From Syntrophales bacterium (GTDB taxonomy: Bacteria > Desulfobacterota > Syntrophia > Syntrophales > PHBD01): 64,000 nucleotides of DNA. The translations under genes were made by a program, and so were the position numbers. Shown here piece by piece: positions 1 through 8,916 of this stretch; within the stretch, counting starts at the first letter, position 1; every line of letters starts with the position of its first letter. The DNA is taken from NCBI GenBank assembly GCA_035363115.1, contig DAOSEM010000002.1:476841-540840 (forward strand). The letters are read 5' to 3'. Under the pieces are notes generated by a model. It was not told where the DNA came from. It was given only the letters and a program-made list of their open reading frames with translations, and made no database searches.

Positions 1-1
1 G

Positions 2-3000
2 GCCGGATGGACGGAGGGTTTTTACTATCGTCCCCGCGTGGACAGGGACCTGCTCCGGGCACACCATGAAGGACTCATCGCCTCCAGCGCCTGCCTGCAC
101 GGGGAGGTTGCGGACCGCCTTCTGAAAGAGGGTCGGGAAAGCGCCATGCGGGCCGCCGACGAGCTGAGGGACATCTTCGGGGATGGGAATTTCTACCTCG
201 AACTGATGGAGAACGGCCTGGAAGAGCAGAAGGAAGCCAACACCGGCCTGATCGAAATCAGCCGCAAACGATCCATCCCCCTGGTGGCGACGAACGACTG
301 CCACTACCTGCAGCGCTCGGATGCCGAGGCCCATGAAGTCCTGCTGTGCATCCAGACCGGAAAAAACATGGAAACGACGGACCGGATGCGGTTCGAGACG
401 GATCAGCTCTATTTCCGCTCGCCCGAGGAGATGATCCGGCTGTTCGCGAACCACCCGGAGGCAATCGAAAATACACTCCGGATCGCCGAACGCTGCCATC
501 TTTCCTTCACCTTCGGCGAGTTCCTGCTCCCCCAGTTCCAGAGTGACTCGGGAGAATCCCTGGACGAACTCCTGGTCCGGGAGGCGGAAAAGGGGCTGGC
601 GGAAAAAATGCCGGCCCTGCTCCGCGGCAGGGATCCGGAACTCCGGTTCGTATATCTGAAACGGCTCCGGGAAGAGCTGGAAATGATCCGCAATATGGGA
701 TTTTCCGGTTATTTTCTCATTGTGGCGGATTTCGTGCGGTACGCCAAAAAGAGGAAAATCCCCGTCGGACCCGGCCGGGGATCCGCCGCGGGAAGCCTGG
801 TGGCCTTCGCCATCGACATTACTTCCATCGATCCGATCCGTTACGGCCTCTTCTTCGAGCGGTTTCTGAATCCGAACCGCAAGAGCATGCCCGATATCGA
901 CATCGATTTCTGCCAGGAGGGGCGGGACGAAATCATCCGGTACGTGACGGACAAATACGGCCATGACAGGGTGGCCCAGATCATCACCTTCGGGCAGATG
1001 AAGGCCAAGGCGGTCATCCGTGACGTCGGACGGGCTCTCAGCATTCCCTACGGGGAAGTGGATGCGATCGCGAAGCTGGTTCCCAGCGTTCTGAACATTA
1101 CCCTCGATCAGGCCATTCATGATGAGGCCCGCCTTCAGGAGGAGGCCAAAAAAAGTGAAAAGATCCGGAAGCTCCTCCACCTCTCCCGGTCCCTGGAGGG
1201 CCTGAACCGCCACGCCTCCACCCATGCAGCCGGTGTGGTCATCTCCGACGTACCGCTGGTGGAACGGGTGCCCCTCTATCGGAGTCCCAAGGGCGACGAT
1301 TCGGTGGTGACACAGTACGCCATGAAGGACCTCCAGGACATCGGTCTGACCAAGTTCGACTTCCTGGGGCTCAAGACACTGACGGTCATCAATAACTGTC
1401 TCCAGTTCATCGAAGAGGGAAGGGGCGTCCACCTGAACATCGAGGATCTGCCTCTCGACGATCCAAAGACCTATGAACTCCTGGGGCGGGGAGACACCGA
1501 CGGCGTTTTCCAGCTGGAAAGCTCCGGCATGAAAGACCTCCTTGTCAACCTTCGTCCCGACTGCATCGAGGATGTCATCGCCTTGATCGCCCTGTATCGT
1601 CCCGGGCCGATGAGCCAGATCCCCGATTTCATCGCCCGCAAGCAGGGACGGACGAAAATCACCTACGAAGTTCAGCAGTTGAAGGATGTTCTTCAGGAAA
1701 CATACGGCGTCATCGTCTATCAGGAGCAGGTCATGCAGATTGCCGGATCCATCGGCGGCTATTCCATGGCCGATGCGGACAACCTGCGCCGGTTGATGAG
1801 CAAAAAGAAGCCTGAGGAAATGGAGAAGGAGAAGCCCAAGTTCCTGGAAGGGGCGAAACGGAACGACATTCCCCAGCAGAAGGCACAGAAGATCTGGGAT
1901 CAGATGGAGACCTTCGCCGAGTACGGCTTCAACAAATCCCACAGCGCCGCCTATGCGATCATCACCTACCAGACAGCGTACCTGAAAGCCCATTATCCGG
2001 CGGAATTCATGGCGGCCCTGCTCACATCGGAAAAAGACAACCGGGATAAGATCATTCGGTACATCCACGGTTGCCGGTCCCTGGGGATAGCCGTTCTGCC
2101 CCCGGACATCAACTCGTCGCTCCGTGACTTCAGTGTCTCCGAGGACGGAAACATCCGCTTCGGTCTGGCGGCGGTCAAAAACGTCGGGGTCGGTGCTGTG
2201 GAAGCCATACTCGATGCCCGACGTGAAAAGGGGAAATTCCTGTCTTTTAAGGATTATTGCCGTCGTGCCGATCTCCGGAAGATCAACAAGCGGGTCGTGG
2301 AAAGCCTGGTCAAGTGCGGCGCCTTCGACTCCGTTTATCCGAATCGCCGCCGGTTGATGGAGTCTTTTGAACACGACCTGGAACTGGCAAGCCGGGAATC
2401 CCAGCACAGGGCAGCCGGCCAGGCCGGTTTGTTCGACACGCTGGATGAGAACGACTGCGATGAATTAAACGATAACATTAGTAATGTAGATGAAAAGCCA
2501 GGTAATCAAAAGGAAATGCTTTCTTATGAAAAGGAGTTGATCGGTTTCTACATCACCAGCCATCCCCTGGCTTTTGTCGAAGAGAAGCTCAAACGGGTCG
2601 CCACGGCGGACATCGAGGCGCTCAGGCAGATGCAGGACAAGGAAACGGTTTCCTTTGGCGGGATCGTCAGCGCCATCAAGGAGCTCAAGACGAAACGCAA
2701 AGATACCATGGCATATGTAACCTTTGAAGATTTGAAGGGATCTGTCGAGGTTATCGTCTTTGGGGACACCTATCGCCAGTGCGAGGCATTGCTGAAAGGG
2801 GCGGATCCTCTCCTCGTGACGGGGACACTGGATGCCGACGAAGAAAACGTGCGTGTCAAGGCGACAGAGATCACCAACCTGGCGGATGTAGCGGAGCATC
2901 CTTTTTCGTCCGTCCATTTCACAGTCGATTCGTCCCGCTTCCGGCCGGATGATCTGGCAGCCCTGAAGACGCTGGTTCTGAAATATCCCGGTAAATACGA

Positions 3001-3136
3001 CGGGTTCCTTCATATTCATGTGAATGGCTGCGAGACGGTGATCTATCTGGGACAAGACGCCCGCCTGCATATCTCGGATGAATTGAAAAACGAGGCGGAG
3101 CAATTCCTGGGGAAAGGGAACACCCGTTTTCAATAA
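2..3136 (+). CDS. dnaE: DNA polymerase III subunit alpha, 5'-truncated by window edge
   Basis: Replicative DNA polymerase catalytic subunit. The reading frame is open from base 2, and the residues before the first possible start (EGFYYRPRVD) are typical DnaE sequence, so the gene starts outside the window and only part of the N-terminal PHP domain is missing. The PolIII palm motif PDIDIDF, carrying catalytic aspartates, lies near base 890. The GPGRGSAAGSL motif is near base 770. A C-terminal OB fold (FGGIVSAIKELKTKRKDTMA) is visible near base 2660. The visible part is about 1044 residues against a usual 1150 or so. The stop overlaps the start of the next gene (TAATG), so the two are probably translationally coupled. 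Identification is very secure. Confidence 0.97.
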   Translation, partial: AGWTEGFYYRPRVDRDLLRAHHEGLIASSACLHGEVADRLLKEGRESAMRAADELRDIFGDGNFYLELMENGLEEQKEANTGLIEISRKRSIPLVATNDCHYLQRSDAEAHEVLLCIQTGKNMETTDRMRFETDQLYFRSPEEMIRLFANHPEAIENTLRIAERCHLSFTFGEFLLPQFQSDSGESLDELLVREAEKGLAEKMPALLRGRDPELRFVYLKRLREELEMIRNMGFSGYFLIVADFVRYAKKRKIPVGPGRGSAAGSLVAFAIDITSIDPIRYGLFFERFLNPNRKSMPDIDIDFCQEGRDEIIRYVTDKYGHDRVAQIITFGQMKAKAVIRDVGRALSIPYGEVDAIAKLVPSVLNITLDQAIHDEARLQEEAKKSEKIRKLLHLSRSLEGLNRHASTHAAGVVISDVPLVERVPLYRSPKGDDSVVTQYAMKDLQDIGLTKFDFLGLKTLTVINNCLQFIEEGRGVHLNIEDLPLDDPKTYELLGRGDTDGVFQLESSGMKDLLVNLRPDCIEDVIALIALYRPGPMSQIPDFIARKQGRTKITYEVQQLKDVLQETYGVIVYQEQVMQIAGSIGGYSMADADNLRRLMSKKKPEEMEKEKPKFLEGAKRNDIPQQKAQKIWDQMETFAEYGFNKSHSAAYAIITYQTAYLKAHYPAEFMAALLTSEKDNRDKIIRYIHGCRSLGIAVLPPDINSSLRDFSVSEDGNIRFGLAAVKNVGVGAVEAILDARREKGKFLSFKDYCRRADLRKINKRVVESLVKCGAFDSVYPNRRRLMESFEHDLELASRESQHRAAGQAGLFDTLDENDCDELNDNISNVDEKPGNQKEMLSYEKELIGFYITSHPLAFVEEKLKRVATADIEALRQMQDKETVSFGGIVSAIKELKTKRKDTMAYVTFEDLKGSVEVIVFGDTYRQCEALLKGADPLLVTGTLDADEENVRVKATEITNLADVAEHPFSSVHFTVDSSRFRPDDLAALKTLVLKYPGKYDGFLHIHVNGCETVIYLGQDARLHISDELKNEAEQFLGKGNTRFQ

Positions 3137-3855
3137 TGGAATACCGGGAGCGAACGTATCGGCGGAGGACCTCAACCCCGGGTCTGGTGTCCTTTTCGAT
3201 TCAGGTCGGCCAGACGGACCTGATGATCAGCGCTTCCCGTGACCTGACTGAACCCGCATTCCAGGCTGTCCATCGGTATCGTCGCCAGATCGAGTCGTAC
3301 ATCGAGTCCCGCCCTGATTTTCTGAAGTCACTGATTCCACTGTCCAATGACAATCTGGCCCCACCGATTGTCCGCGATATGCTCGATGCCGCGGATCGGG
3401 CCGGCGTCGGTCCCATGGCGGCGGTTGCCGGCGCCATGGCGGAACGGGTGGGCCGCGACCTCCTGCCGTTATCATGCAACATCATGGTCGAAAACGGAGG
3501 AGACATTTTTATCGGGATGGATCTGGAAGTCCGGGTCGGCCTGTTTGCCGGGACATCGCCTCTAAGCGACCGGATTGCATTGCGAATCCTCCCGGAACAG
3601 ACACCGTTGGGCATCTGCACATCCTCGGGCACCGTCGGACCGAGCCTGAGTCTCGGCCGGGCGGATGCCGTGACCGTGATTTCCAAATCGGCGGCCCTGG
3701 CCGATGCCGCAGCCAGTTCCATCGGAAACCTGGTTCAGAATCCCGCGACAATCGGAAATGGAATCGAAAGGGCGAAAGAAATAGACGGTGTTCTGGGAGT
3801 CGTCATCATCGTCGGCGACAGGATGGGTGCCTGGGGTGAAGTCGAGCTGGCGTGA
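3136..3855 (+). CDS. UPF0280 family protein (ApbE-like fold)
   Basis: A 239-residue protein matching the UPF0280 family, related to the ApbE/thiamine-biosynthesis lipoprotein fold. Its biochemical role is not established. Family-like stretches include the Gly/Ala-rich segment VGPMAAVAGAMAE (about residue 93), the NIMVENGGDIF segment (about 114) and the CTSSGTVGPS motif near residue 157. There is no signal peptide, so it should be cytoplasmic. The start codon overlaps the dnaE stop by one base, which suggests co-transcription with dnaE. It is the last gene of normal base composition before the A+T-rich island. The family call is secure; the function is unknown. Confidence 0.85.
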   Translation: MEYRERTYRRRTSTPGLVSFSIQVGQTDLMISASRDLTEPAFQAVHRYRRQIESYIESRPDFLKSLIPLSNDNLAPPIVRDMLDAADRAGVGPMAAVAGAMAERVGRDLLPLSCNIMVENGGDIFIGMDLEVRVGLFAGTSPLSDRIALRILPEQTPLGICTSSGTVGPSLSLGRADAVTVISKSAALADAAASSIGNLVQNPATIGNGIERAKEIDGVLGVVIIVGDRMGAWGEVELA

Positions 3856-4209
3856 TCAAGAATGCAGAGATTGATGGCGAAGGTACAATCGACAGGAAAT
3901 CCACTCCAACCAAATCATCAATCGCCTGAGAAGAAAAAATCACATAGAGCGGGAACGTGCCCGTCCGATTGCATGAGGCAGTTCATCCTGACCGTTAACC
4001 GTCATCTAAAAAAAAGCGGACAGCATAGTTTACATAACATATCTTATCGGACATGTATCGTCTTTTAGGATTTTCTTTTCCACTTCGACGACAGCTTCTC
4101 CTTTTCGGTTCCATAAAGCTTCTTATAAAAAGTCGCGCAGAAGAACTTAGGCAGCTCTCGAGAGTCAACTGACTGCTGTTTCTTCTGTTCATATAAAAAA
4201 ATTAGGTAA
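3856..4209. other. Intergenic junction between chromosome backbone and A+T-rich island
   Basis: No supportable gene. Base composition shifts here from the G+C-rich backbone to A+T-rich DNA around base 4000. The short open frames lack ribosome-binding sites and resemble no family I know. The DNA just 3' of the IS1595-like fragment may be the decayed outer end of that element, but no inverted terminal repeat was recognised. Confidence 0.5.
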
Positions 4210-4407
4210 TTAGTCCCGTTTTGGCACCAGATCGCAGAGGAATGTAGCGACCTGGTCGAAGAGGTCGGCATTCCGATTGTTATACCGAAACTCCAGCTCT
4301 TTCAAATAAAGAGGGAACTGTTCCTTGGAGACGCCATGGTGCTTGATCAGCCGCTCCTTGGCCCAGCTCCAGAAGCCCTCCATAATGCTTTTGCCTCGCC
4401 AGATATT
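4210..4407 (-). pseudogene. IS1595 (ISXO2-like) transposase, C-terminal fragment
   Basis: Only about the last 60 residues of a transposase remain. Read on the minus strand they include MEGFWSWAKERLIKHHGVS, LYLKELEFRYNNRN and LFDQVATFLCDLVPKRD followed by TAA. This matches the end of the ISXO2-like DDE domain, whose closing Glu lies in the E-(S/G)-F-W-S segment and is followed by the conserved 'LKE-EFR-N' pattern. The frame is closed by a TGA just upstream (about base 4410), so the N-terminal zinc ribbon and most of the catalytic core are missing. It is a dead remnant that marks past IS activity at the island border. Confidence 0.75.
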
Positions 4408-4410
4408 AAG

Positions 4411-4618
4411 TCATGATAAGTAGTTAAGTCCATGAGGCACCCTTAACACAGGTGCCAGAACAGGATCAATTACCAAAAATTATGAGATCATAACTTTCCA
4501 AATCAAATCATACTAGGCCAGATATTCAGATATCCCACCTACAGAATCATTTGGTACGTATATAGTATAATCAGGCATTGATATTTTCCAATTGTTTTCA
4601 TATTATTTACTCAATAAT
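4411..4618. other. A+T-rich spacer between two IS remnants
   Basis: No gene seen. The decamer gccagatatt occurs at about 4399 and again at about 4516. A TATAAT-like hexamer lies near 4565, but no convincing -35 partner was found. It is probably scar sequence from insertion-sequence decay. Confidence 0.4.
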
Positions 4619-4993
4619 TTAAGTGATTAGGATCATTCTTATATTGGTTGGTCGGGTTTCGTACAACAACGCTTCCGCTTTTGGCATCTGTTTTGTCGGA
4701 ACATATAAGATGGTGTGCTTTAGGTAGTGCAGCCCGACGATCAGCCGAGTCGGAAGTCCGGGACAGCCGGCCATCTCTACGAACAATTGACTGAACTCGG
4801 TGTCAAAGAATGACCAGTCGATCTGACGGGCAAGCTTGAAGAGAGGGTGCCCGTTGTTGAGAATCTGATCCAGGCGGGAACGGAACAGATCGCCTTGGGC
4901 CTCTTGGGCGGACATATTTTTCAGTTGCATAAAATGACCAGCTTTTGAGGGATTTTGAATTTTTGCTGGCGATTTATTCATAGAACAAGCCAT
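4619..4993 (-). pseudogene. IS5-family transposase, N-terminal fragment with lost frame
   Basis: The minus-strand frame contains the N-terminal domain of IS5-type transposases (DUF772-like): GDLFRSRLDQILN, a stretch ending in IDWSFFDTEF, then PGLPTRLIVGLHYLKHT. After LKHT the frame no longer resembles the family, although a neighbouring frame keeps a weak likeness to the expected 'S-VVERW-NPYWQ' region. This points to a frameshift near base 4710, followed by truncation. The DDE catalytic domain is absent, so it cannot be active. The true start is probably the internal Met at 4930. It lies about 50 bases upstream of the divergently transcribed peptidase gene. Confidence 0.7.
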
Positions 4994-5045
4994 TAATAAA
5001 GCAATAATTACAATATATTACATTTTATCGGGGACAACTATATTA

Positions 5046-6248
5046 ATGAAGGGCACTGCAAAAAAGTTTAAATTATCAAATGGGTTGACTTTGCTTTTGG
5101 AATCGACCAGTTACAATTCCGTTATGTTAGGAATTTCGATCAGAATAGGATCAAAAAATGACCCTGATTCACTACATGGAATGGCACATCTATGTGAGCA
5201 TATAATCATCAGATCATGCGATAAGAAAATAAGTTCGACAGATAGAGATAATTTAAAAATACATGCTTTCACTGAAAGAGAAGAGACGTTCATTTTCATC
5301 AGATCTTTAAAAGATAAATTTTCATCCGCAATAAGATGGTTTGAGTATTTTTGTTCCCAGCATAACATAACCAATGAGGATTTATTTATTGAGAAGAATA
5401 TTGTTTCTGAAGAAATTCATGCATATGATAATAGCGAGATTAGTAAAATTGAATCTGCTTTTTTTAGAAAAGCATTCGTAGGAAAAAAAATGTCACACTC
5501 TATTTCGGGCAATATATCTGGTATTAAACAGATTCAATTAGCTGATGTGAATAATCACCTTTCTTTATATTCAATACCAACCAATTTAGTCATAGCAGTG
5601 AGTGGTGATCTTGACAATGATAGAATATTAAATACGATAGAGAGCATAACCAAACACTTGAAGGGTTCAGCGATTACTAATAGAATTCACTCAGGCCATC
5701 CTAAACCGTTCAGAGTACAAGTAAAATCAAATTTGGAGTTGACATACTTCATTTATGGATTTGAAGTGCCCGAAAGAAGTTCTGAAGAGCGACTTCTAAT
5801 ATACGCACTTAGCAATTATTTAGGTGAAGAAGATTATTCAAAGTTATATCAAGTTATTCGCAAAGAAAAAGGATTAGCTTACACGATAGCTTCTGAATAT
5901 CAGCTTTTCTCCGATATTGGTTTCCTACTAATAAAAGGCTTGACGTCTCAAAACAACTTTTCAGAGGTTATGCTTAATATTAATAACATTTTAGAAGATT
6001 GCAAAAATATGAATTTTGATTCCGTACTTCTTCACAATATCGCAAAACATATGAAAAAAAACCTGCTAATGAATTTGGATGATATAAATATACGAATCAT
6101 CAGATTACTTAAGCATGAATTATGGTTTTCGGAATTTTATAATATTGATGATGATTTACTATTTATTGATAATCTTTTATCATCAAATATTAATATTATG
6201 GCAAAACGTGTATTTAGCGGCGAAGGCTTTTTATGTCATAGTATTTGA
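5046..6248 (+). CDS. M16-family zinc metallopeptidase (PqqF/insulinase-like), RiPP-type cassette
   Basis: A 400-residue zinc peptidase of the M16 (pitrilysin/insulinase) superfamily. The inverted zinc motif HxxEH is intact as H48-L-C-E51-H52, and the third ligand expected about 70 residues later is present in SEEIHAYDN (E122/E123). The length fits a single M16B subunit rather than the large two-repeat PqqF/pitrilysin form. No signal peptide is seen, so it should act in the cytoplasm. The gene is A+T-rich like the rest of the island. The radical SAM gene follows after 14 bases, so the two form an operon. By analogy with PqqF in pyrroloquinoline quinone synthesis, I infer that it trims the modified small peptide encoded at 8008. 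The ribosome-binding site (ggggac, 11 bases upstream) is weak. Confidence 0.85.
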   Translation: MKGTAKKFKLSNGLTLLLESTSYNSVMLGISIRIGSKNDPDSLHGMAHLCEHIIIRSCDKKISSTDRDNLKIHAFTEREETFIFIRSLKDKFSSAIRWFEYFCSQHNITNEDLFIEKNIVSEEIHAYDNSEISKIESAFFRKAFVGKKMSHSISGNISGIKQIQLADVNNHLSLYSIPTNLVIAVSGDLDNDRILNTIESITKHLKGSAITNRIHSGHPKPFRVQVKSNLELTYFIYGFEVPERSSEERLLIYALSNYLGEEDYSKLYQVIRKEKGLAYTIASEYQLFSDIGFLLIKGLTSQNNFSEVMLNINNILEDCKNMNFDSVLLHNIAKHMKKNLLMNLDDINIRIIRLLKHELWFSEFYNIDDDLLFIDNLLSSNINIMAKRVFSGEGFLCHSI

Positions 6249-6262
6249 CGGGAGGATAGGAG

Positions 6263-7936
6263 ATGTCTGATGTTGTGTTGATAAACCCCAATATTAATAT
6301 AGTTGATAAGGAAAAGGATCATTACTCTGTACTGGATCACCTTGGGTTGGGTTTGGTTGCGGCCAGTTTAGAAAGAAGCGGTATCAGCGTTGAAATAATC
6401 GATGGATATGCCCTGAATTTGTCCAAAGAAGTATTAATTGAGAAAGCACTTCGTGCTAAGCCTTCCTTTGTTGGAATAACATGTAATTTCATAGGATTTG
6501 AAGATGCTATTGATATAGCAAGGAATATTGCTTCAGTCGACAATAATCCATTTATCTTCATGGGTGGCGAGCATTGTACATATTCAGCAGATGAAATTTT
6601 AGCAAATTATCATTTTGTCGATGCAATTGTTCGCGGAGAGGGAGAAATTACCTCTGTCGAACTTATAAATAATTTCAATATATTAAGTAATGTGGCTGGA
6701 ATATATTATAGAGATCAAAAAAGCGGTAAGGTGTTCAAAAATCCGGATAGGAAAGCGATTGACAATTTAGATGATATCCCCTTTGCACGTAGAGATACTC
6801 TTGATTACTGTAAAACACATAAGGAAACCTCCATAATAGGCATGCTTACTCAACGTGGTTGCAATTTAGATTGTCATTTTTGTAATGCACATACTTTTTT
6901 TCGATTAGGTGGCGGTAAATTTATTAGAAGGCGATCACCTCAAAACATAGCTGATGAAATAGAAATATTGCATGAAAAGTACTATCGTTTTAATATGATA
7001 GAAAAGATGTATTTTTATGATGCAAATTTTATTGACGGTAGTAGACAATCAAAACAGTGGGCTCAAGAGCTTGCTCATGAAATTATCAAGCGAAATATAA
7101 TTATTCCTTTTGAAGTGTATATGCGAGGTGATTCTGTTTCTCCTGAGCATGATCAAGAGCTTATAGATATTCTAAAAAAAGCCGGACTCAGCTCCGTATT
7201 TATTGGTATCGAATCTTTTGATCAGAATGATTTGAATGTGTTTGGGAAAAAAATAGAAACAGATAACATGGAGAGAACTATTAATTTTTTAATTGAGAAT
7301 GATATTTTCGGTCTTACTCAAGGGCTTATAATGTTCAATCCGTATAGCACTTTTCAAGGATTAAGAAGAACAGCAGATTTCTTACTGAAATATAATTTGG
7401 CTTCATTTTGGAATATGTCACAAAAATTACAACTATTTCCAGGGGTTAAGCTTATATCAAAATTATCAAGTGAAGGTTTACTCGATAACAAAATAAATTC
7501 TAATGAAGTGTATTCATATAAGTTTCAATCGCAAAGCATTGAAAAAATGTCTAATTACCTTATCGCAATGAATGACAACCCCATTGTAATAAATGATAAT
7601 GCCATCATGAGGTATGTACGTGGGGCCGTTCCTGAATTGTACAAATCTGTTTCTGATTTTCCTGATATTATCAAACTCCTTCATCCTATTAATTTATTGA
7701 TCAATAAAAAAATAAAAGAAATCAATGAATTGAATCATAGCTATTTTGTGAATATAATTAGTTCTTACGAGAGCGGTGTTCCTCAGGACAAAATAGATAA
7801 ATACAAATCAGAATACTTGTCTTCATCTGATAAGAGTGTTCGAGATCTCGATAATTTATATAATGATATGCTGCGAACAGTAGACAAATCCTTAAGTGAG
7901 AAAATTATAAATAATAAAGTTGCTGAGACAATTTAA
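6263..7936 (+). CDS. B12-binding-domain radical SAM protein, candidate peptide-modifying enzyme
   Basis: A 557-residue enzyme. Residues 1-135 have the look of a cobalamin-binding Rossmann domain (LGLGLVAASLERSG; FMGGEH near 99; AIVRGEGE near 121). The radical SAM core begins around 190 with the cluster motif C200-NLD-C204-HF-C207 (CX3CX2C). It is followed by RRRSPQNIADEIE, typical of class B (B12-dependent) radical SAM enzymes. Such enzymes methylate unactivated carbons or rearrange rings. The substrate cannot be read from sequence. A strong Shine-Dalgarno (ggaggataggag) precedes the ATG. Its place between an M16 protease and a 31-residue peptide gene suggests that it modifies that peptide; this is inference. 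The C-terminal 150 residues show no domain I recognise. Confidence 0.88.
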   Translation: MSDVVLINPNINIVDKEKDHYSVLDHLGLGLVAASLERSGISVEIIDGYALNLSKEVLIEKALRAKPSFVGITCNFIGFEDAIDIARNIASVDNNPFIFMGGEHCTYSADEILANYHFVDAIVRGEGEITSVELINNFNILSNVAGIYYRDQKSGKVFKNPDRKAIDNLDDIPFARRDTLDYCKTHKETSIIGMLTQRGCNLDCHFCNAHTFFRLGGGKFIRRRSPQNIADEIEILHEKYYRFNMIEKMYFYDANFIDGSRQSKQWAQELAHEIIKRNIIIPFEVYMRGDSVSPEHDQELIDILKKAGLSSVFIGIESFDQNDLNVFGKKIETDNMERTINFLIENDIFGLTQGLIMFNPYSTFQGLRRTADFLLKYNLASFWNMSQKLQLFPGVKLISKLSSEGLLDNKINSNEVYSYKFQSQSIEKMSNYLIAMNDNPIVINDNAIMRYVRGAVPELYKSVSDFPDIIKLLHPINLLINKKIKEINELNHSYFVNIISSYESGVPQDKIDKYKSEYLSSSDKSVRDLDNLYNDMLRTVDKSLSEKIINNKVAETI

Positions 7937-8007
7937 CATGGACTTTCCTTTCGGAAGGTGGTCAAAAATAACATCATTTCTTGATGGATGGAAGGAGGTG
8001 AAACAGA

Positions 8008-8103
8008 ATGGGTATCAACTTAATGGCACCTAAAGGTAGCGATCAGAATGTAATGTTGTCGGCTGATGTTTCAAAGAAGCTCGACGAGGTGAAAAAGAAG
8101 TAA
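8008..8103 (+). CDS. Putative 31-residue precursor peptide (RiPP-like)
   Basis: A small open frame encoding 31 residues. It begins MGINLMAPKGSDQNVM and ends SKKLDEVKKK before TAA. It has the best ribosome-binding site in the island (aaggagg, 9 bases before ATG), which argues for strong translation. The C-terminal part is Lys-rich and likely helical, while the N-terminal half holds Ile, Leu, Met, Pro and Asn. It lies 71 bases after the radical SAM gene and before a long hairpin and the azlCD genes. Size and context resemble PqqA-like precursors that are modified by a radical SAM enzyme and released by an M16 protease. No family match is recognised, so the precursor role is inference. A second, out-of-frame 31-codon ORF overlaps it at 7938-8033. 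Confidence 0.6.
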   Translation: MGINLMAPKGSDQNVMLSADVSKKLDEVKKK

Positions 8104-8131
8104 TTTAACCAATCATCATCTATGATGGGCG

Positions 8132-8190
8132 GGCGCTAAATTCCCTTCATGAGTGCAGTTACAATCATAAAAGAAGGAGAATTTAGCGCC
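8132..8190 (+). promoter_or_regulatory. Long inverted repeat / hairpin between peptide gene and azlC
   Basis: A perfect 12-base inverted repeat, ggcgctaaattc at 8132-8143 and gaatttagcgcc at 8179-8190. It is extended inward by ccttc/gaagg with a single bulged A. The predicted RNA stem is about 17 bp with a loop of roughly 25 bases. It lies 28 bases after the small peptide's stop and before the likely azlC start. There is no clear U-tract, so it is not a textbook terminator. It could be an attenuator, or a processing or stability element that lets the peptide be made in excess over the transporter. It could also be a remnant of a mobile repeat. Confidence 0.6.
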
Positions 8191-8232
8191 TCTTCTTACC
8201 GAATATTATACGTAAGAAAGCTTCTGATTATA

Positions 8233-8916
8233 ATGATAAATAATCATTTTATAGAAGGTCTTAAAAGAACATTTCCGCTTTTCATAGGAGTCATACCTTT
8301 TGGACTTGCATATGGAATTTCAGCTAAAACAGCTGGTTTGAATCTTTTCCAGACAGTGTTGATGTCATTAATCGTTTTTGCTGGTGCAGCGCAATTTATT
8401 GCGATCGAAATGATGAAACTAAAATCATGGATTATCGCTATTCTAATAACTACTCTTGTAATTAATTTGCGTCACATCCTAATGTCCTTATCTCTGAAGC
8501 CTTTTTTGAGCAAATATCCCAAAATGTTAACTCTCGCTATTGCATTCGGGATTATTGATGAAACATTTGCTGTAAGTAGTTTATATTTTACGGAAAAAAA
8601 AGAGGGATACATTTCATTTCTGTTTTCATCTGCTGTTTTGATGTACTTTGGTTGGGTGGGAAGTTCTTTTTTGGGTTACGTTTTAGGCGAACAAATACAA
8701 GATCCTTTAAAATGGGGATTAGATTTTGCCATGCCTGCTACCTTTATAGGTATTCTAATTCCTCAGGTGAGATCCAGAAATATTATGAATACAGTTGTTA
8801 GTTCAGCGATAACTGCAACCATTCTTAAACTTATATTAAACAATCCTATTTTCATCTTATTCGGAGCAATAATAGGAGCATTTGTAGGATATAAATCAGA
8901 AAGGAGTGGATTGTGA
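8233..8916 (+). CDS. azlC: AzlC-type branched-chain amino acid exporter, large subunit
   Basis: Integral membrane protein of the AzlC family, the large subunit of two-component exporters for branched-chain amino acids and analogues such as azaleucine. The family-typical start EGLKRTFPLFIGVIPFGLAYG is followed by several hydrophobic segments (VLMSLIVFAGAAQFIAIEMM; IIAILITTLVINLRHILMS). I chose the ATG at 8233, giving 227 residues, the usual AzlC length. An in-frame ATG at 8149 would add 28 atypical residues and would begin inside the hairpin at 8132-8190. Neither start has a strong ribosome-binding site. The stop overlaps the azlD GTG start. In this cassette it probably exports the final amino-acid-like product, which is inference. 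Confidence 0.88.
   Translation: MINNHFIEGLKRTFPLFIGVIPFGLAYGISAKTAGLNLFQTVLMSLIVFAGAAQFIAIEMMKLKSWIIAILITTLVINLRHILMSLSLKPFLSKYPKMLTLAIAFGIIDETFAVSSLYFTEKKEGYISFLFSSAVLMYFGWVGSSFLGYVLGEQIQDPLKWGLDFAMPATFIGILIPQVRSRNIMNTVVSSAITATILKLILNNPIFILFGAIIGAFVGYKSERSGL

Noticed and set aside
3862..4068. Short plus-strand frame after the UPF0280 gene
   Set aside because: It has no ribosome-binding site and no family likeness, and it crosses the composition boundary of the island.
7938..8033. Alternative 31-codon peptide frame overlapping the favoured precursor gene
   Set aside because: It lacks a good ribosome-binding site, while the 8008 frame has a near-perfect one. Kept only as an alternative in the findings.
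8149..8232. Upstream in-frame extension of azlC
   Set aside because: It adds residues unlike AzlC, begins inside the hairpin at 8132-8190 and has no ribosome-binding site. The 8233 start gives the usual family length.
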